A stretch of 15,634 nucleotides of DNA, taken from NCBI GenBank assembly GCA_035528235.1, contig DATKZB010000126.1:1-15634 (forward strand), read 5' to 3'. Under the pieces are notes generated by a model. That model saw nothing but the letters and a program-made list of their open reading frames with translations, was not told where the DNA came from and did not search any database. Below are positions 14,136 to 15,634 of the stretch, one piece after another. The position numbers and the translations under genes are program-made. Position 1 is the first letter of the stretch, and each line of letters starts with the position of its first letter. The DNA is from DATKZB01 sp035528235 (lineage in GTDB: Bacteria; Planctomycetota; Phycisphaerae; FEN-1346).

Positions 14136-14160
14136 CGATGGCAGGCCCGCTCGGCCATCG
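14136..14160 (+). other. Hairpin after the LysM gene
   Basis: CGATGGC (14136-14142) pairs perfectly with GCCATCG (14154-14160) around an 11-base loop, 12 bases after the stop. No T-tract follows, so termination is uncertain. Confidence 0.35.
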
Positions 14161-14190
14161 GCGTGGCTGACGGCGCCGATGAGAACGAGC

Positions 14191-15267
14191 ATGGCGCAGC
14201 CGCACGACTGGTGTGGGGAACCCCCGGCGGCGTCGGACGGCCTGGAAGGCCACCTGTCGCTCGGCCAGATCGGCCATGACTTCGCGCGGCGCGACGCCCG
14301 GCTGGCTCGTCGCGCCGCCTCGCTTGGCATGACGCGCCGCGAGTTTCTGGCATCCCTGGCCGCGAGCGCGGCAGGGATGCTTGCTTTGGCCGATGCGCGG
14401 GCCGCCGCCGCCCAAGGCCTCCCCGCCAAGAGCCGCGTCGTCGTGGTCACCCACCCCGAGGTCATCGTCAAGGACTACCGGGCCAACCCGCCCGTCGTCC
14501 GGCGAATGCTCGACCGGGCGCTCGTGGAACTCACCGGCCGAGAGACCGAGGGCCAAGCCTGGGCGAGCATCGCCCGCGAAGACGACTTCGTGGCCGTCAA
14601 GCACAACTCCATGGGCGCGCCGACGCTCCATAGCCACACCGAGATCAACGATATTCTGGCCTCCGCCCTGGCCAAGGAGGCCAAGGTCGACCCGAAGCGG
14701 ATTCTGGCCGTGGACCGGCAACTGCCACCCCCCTATGCCGATTTGTCCGAACCGTTTACGCTGCCGTCGTCGCACCTCCGGACCCGCCTGCGCCGGCTCT
14801 ATACCGACCAGGCGACGGCTATCATCAACGTCTCGGTCCTCAAGGCCCACTTCAGCGAGGGCATCTCGGCGGCCATGAAGAACCACCTGGGCAGCGTCAA
14901 TAACCCGGCGGCGTTCCACGGCTGGGAACCCGACCGCATGCCCAAGAGCCTCCCGGAACTCAGCGCCCTGCCGCCCATTCGCGATAAGACGCGACTGGTC
15001 ATCGTCGATGCCATCCGTCCCCTGTACGCAGCCACGTTTACCGACCATCCCGACTACCGCTGGGATTTCCGGGGTCTCATCGTGGCGACCGATCCCGTGG
15101 CGGCCACGGCCGTCGGCATGCGGATTCTGGAGAAGCAGCGCGCCGTGGCGCGCGGCAAAGCGTGGCCGATGACGGCCGCGAGGCAGATGGTGGCCTGGGG
15201 CCAGGCCATCGGTCTGGGCAACGCCCAGGCCGATCGCATCGACCTGGTCCAGGCCGACATGGCCTGA
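14191..15267 (+). CDS. Tat-exported DUF362-domain protein
   Basis: This protein of about 358 residues carries a twin-arginine signal (TRREFLASLAASAAGM..., probable cut near ARAAAA-Q) starting about 50 residues from the frame's first ATG. The mature part matches the DUF362 pattern: INVSVLKAHFSEGISAAMKNHLGSV, with lysines before H and N, and later LVIVDAIRPLY and ATDPVAATAVG. DUF362 proteins have no established reaction. Export folded through Tat suggests a cofactor is loaded before export, although no iron-sulfur cysteine cluster is visible. The start is unsure. ATG at 14191 has a weak GATGAG seven bases upstream, ATG at 14179 none, and ATG at 14329 would give a normal short Tat signal but has no ribosome site. 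It is 66 bases after the LysM gene and may be read from the same promoter. Confidence 0.8.
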   Translation: MAQPHDWCGEPPAASDGLEGHLSLGQIGHDFARRDARLARRAASLGMTRREFLASLAASAAGMLALADARAAAAQGLPAKSRVVVVTHPEVIVKDYRANPPVVRRMLDRALVELTGRETEGQAWASIAREDDFVAVKHNSMGAPTLHSHTEINDILASALAKEAKVDPKRILAVDRQLPPPYADLSEPFTLPSSHLRTRLRRLYTDQATAIINVSVLKAHFSEGISAAMKNHLGSVNNPAAFHGWEPDRMPKSLPELSALPPIRDKTRLVIVDAIRPLYAATFTDHPDYRWDFRGLIVATDPVAATAVGMRILEKQRAVARGKAWPMTAARQMVAWGQAIGLGNAQADRIDLVQADMA

Positions 15268-15475
15268 CGCCGCCGCCCGTACGCGTCTAGCGTGTGCCAC
15301 GGCCGGTCTTGCCCGGCCGTGCTTGGGGCACACGGCTGGGCCGAACGGGCACACGCTGAACCCGTACCGCCGCCCCACGTGGTGGCGCACCGAGCGCGCT
15401 GCCCCTGGGCGATTGCGTCGCCCGGGTCACGCCAGTGCTGTAAGTAGTTGTGGGTAATTTCGGGAGGAGGTGGCA
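15268..15475. other. Intergenic stretch with a palindromic repeat and no gene
   Basis: No supported gene lies between the DUF362 stop and the hairpins near the right edge (over 300 bases to the next ATG). It holds the palindromic repeat described at 15291-15356. The remaining bases show nothing recognisable. Confidence 0.5.
15291..15356. repeat. Nested palindromic repeat after the DUF362 gene
   Basis: CGTGTGCC (15291-15298) pairs with GGCACACG (15327-15334). Inside, CACGGCCGG (15298-15306) pairs perfectly with CCGGCCGTG (15313-15321). The GGGCACACG block occurs again at 15347-15355, a 21-base step. It could act as a terminator for the DUF362 gene, but there is no T-tract, and the duplicated arm suggests a dispersed intergenic repeat. 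Confidence 0.65.
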
Positions 15476-15528
15476 GCCAGGGCGTTCGCGGAGGCCGAGG
15501 GAACCGAGGCCGGAGCGAACGCCCTGGC
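15476..15528 (+). promoter_or_regulatory. Leader hairpin 1 before the edge ORF
   Basis: A perfect 14-base-pair stem joins 15476-15489 and 15515-15528. The 25-base loop contains a further GGCC/GGCC pairing (15493-15496 with 15508-15511). It lies about 65 bases before the ATG at 15594, in tandem with a second hairpin. Confidence 0.6.
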
Positions 15529-15541
15529 GTGGCGTGAAGAA

Positions 15542-15593
15542 GAAGGTACGCTGGTCCTTTTCGTCACCCCTGACAGAAAGGAGGCGTACCTTC
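15542..15593 (+). promoter_or_regulatory. Leader hairpin 2 that sequesters a Shine-Dalgarno site
   Basis: GAAGGTACGC (15542-15551) pairs perfectly with GCGTACCTTC (15584-15593), which ends at the base before the ATG. Inside it TCCTTT (15555-15560) pairs with AAAGGA (15577-15582), the core of the ribosome site AAAGGAGG, and GTCA/TGAC (15563-15566 with 15571-15574) closes a CCCC loop. Folded RNA would hide the ribosome site, so translation should be restrained unless the hairpin is opened. Confidence 0.6.
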
Positions 15594-15634
15594 ATGCAGC
15601 CACGTGACATCGTAGCCGCACCGGGAGCCGATTC
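15594..15634 (+). CDS. Start of an ORF cut by the window edge, possibly of a mobile element
   Basis: The ATG at 15594 follows AAAGGAGG (15577-15584), the strongest ribosome site in the window. Only 13 codons are visible (MQPRDIVAAPGAD) and no family can be named. Its position after two strong tandem hairpins and a break in gene order recalls insertion-sequence transposase genes, which often hide their ribosome site to block read-through translation. That is inference only. Confidence 0.45.
   Translation, partial: MQPRDIVAAPGAD

Noticed and set aside
13798..15390. Long minus-strand frame (530 codons) opposite the LysM and DUF362 genes
   Set aside because: The plus-strand genes have lipobox, LysM and Tat motifs and proper starts; the antisense protein is low-complexity.
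1..15634. tRNA or rRNA genes
   Set aside because: I found no cloverleaf with a T-loop GTTCRA-type core or CCA end, and no ribosomal RNA core sequence in the gaps.

Overview
The window is GC-rich bacterial chromosome, densely coding, with genes on both strands. No taxonomic marker was compared. Three things fit an uncultured Planctomycetota-like bacterium (Phycisphaerae or a relative): the mix of an archaeal-type phosphoglucosamine mutase, an inositol-phosphate synthase with a phosphatidylinositol-type CDP-alcohol transferase, a cytoplasmic HDOD-histidine kinase and Tat-exported DUF362; gene starts with strong AAGGAG-type Shine-Dalgarno sites; and palindromic GC-rich intergenic repeats. That assignment is inference.

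Left part (1-8556), all on the minus strand. A two-component pair is transcribed from a near-consensus sigma-70 promoter at 3092-3120: an HTH-REC regulator (2450-3016), then a soluble HDOD-GAF-histidine kinase (147-2432). Before it in transcription direction lies a tandem array of three paralogous exported TPR-like proteins (5600-4974, 4813-4121, 3996-3298), each with its own Shine-Dalgarno site and 124-160 bp gaps holding promoter-like boxes and hairpins. An 11-bp-stem hairpin at 3238-3262 probably terminates transcription of the array. Further upstream are dnaA (8556-7147, GTG start) and an archaeal-type glmM (7062-5716).

Centre (8557-9730) is about 1.17 kb without a credible gene. It holds the dnaA leader (a possible 5' stem-loop), a small cluster of DnaA-box-like sites at 8797-8837, a set of nested perfect inverted repeats (9081-9350), an AT-rich segment with repeated TTTTTGATC (9511-9626) and a six-unit heptamer repeat (9629-9670). 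It is a candidate replication origin and a repeat hotspot.

Right part (9731-15634), all on the plus strand. First comes a five-helix membrane protein carrying a probable clan GH-A glycosidase-like domain. Next is ino1 with a near-ideal promoter, overlapping by one base a CDP-alcohol phosphatidyltransferase that is probably a phosphatidylinositol-phosphate synthase; together they would make inositol 3-phosphate and attach it to CDP-diacylglycerol. A LysM lipoprotein and a Tat-exported DUF362 protein follow. The last 370 bases hold a palindromic repeat and two strong hairpins. The second hairpin buries the Shine-Dalgarno site of an ORF that runs off the end, possibly a mobile-element gene.
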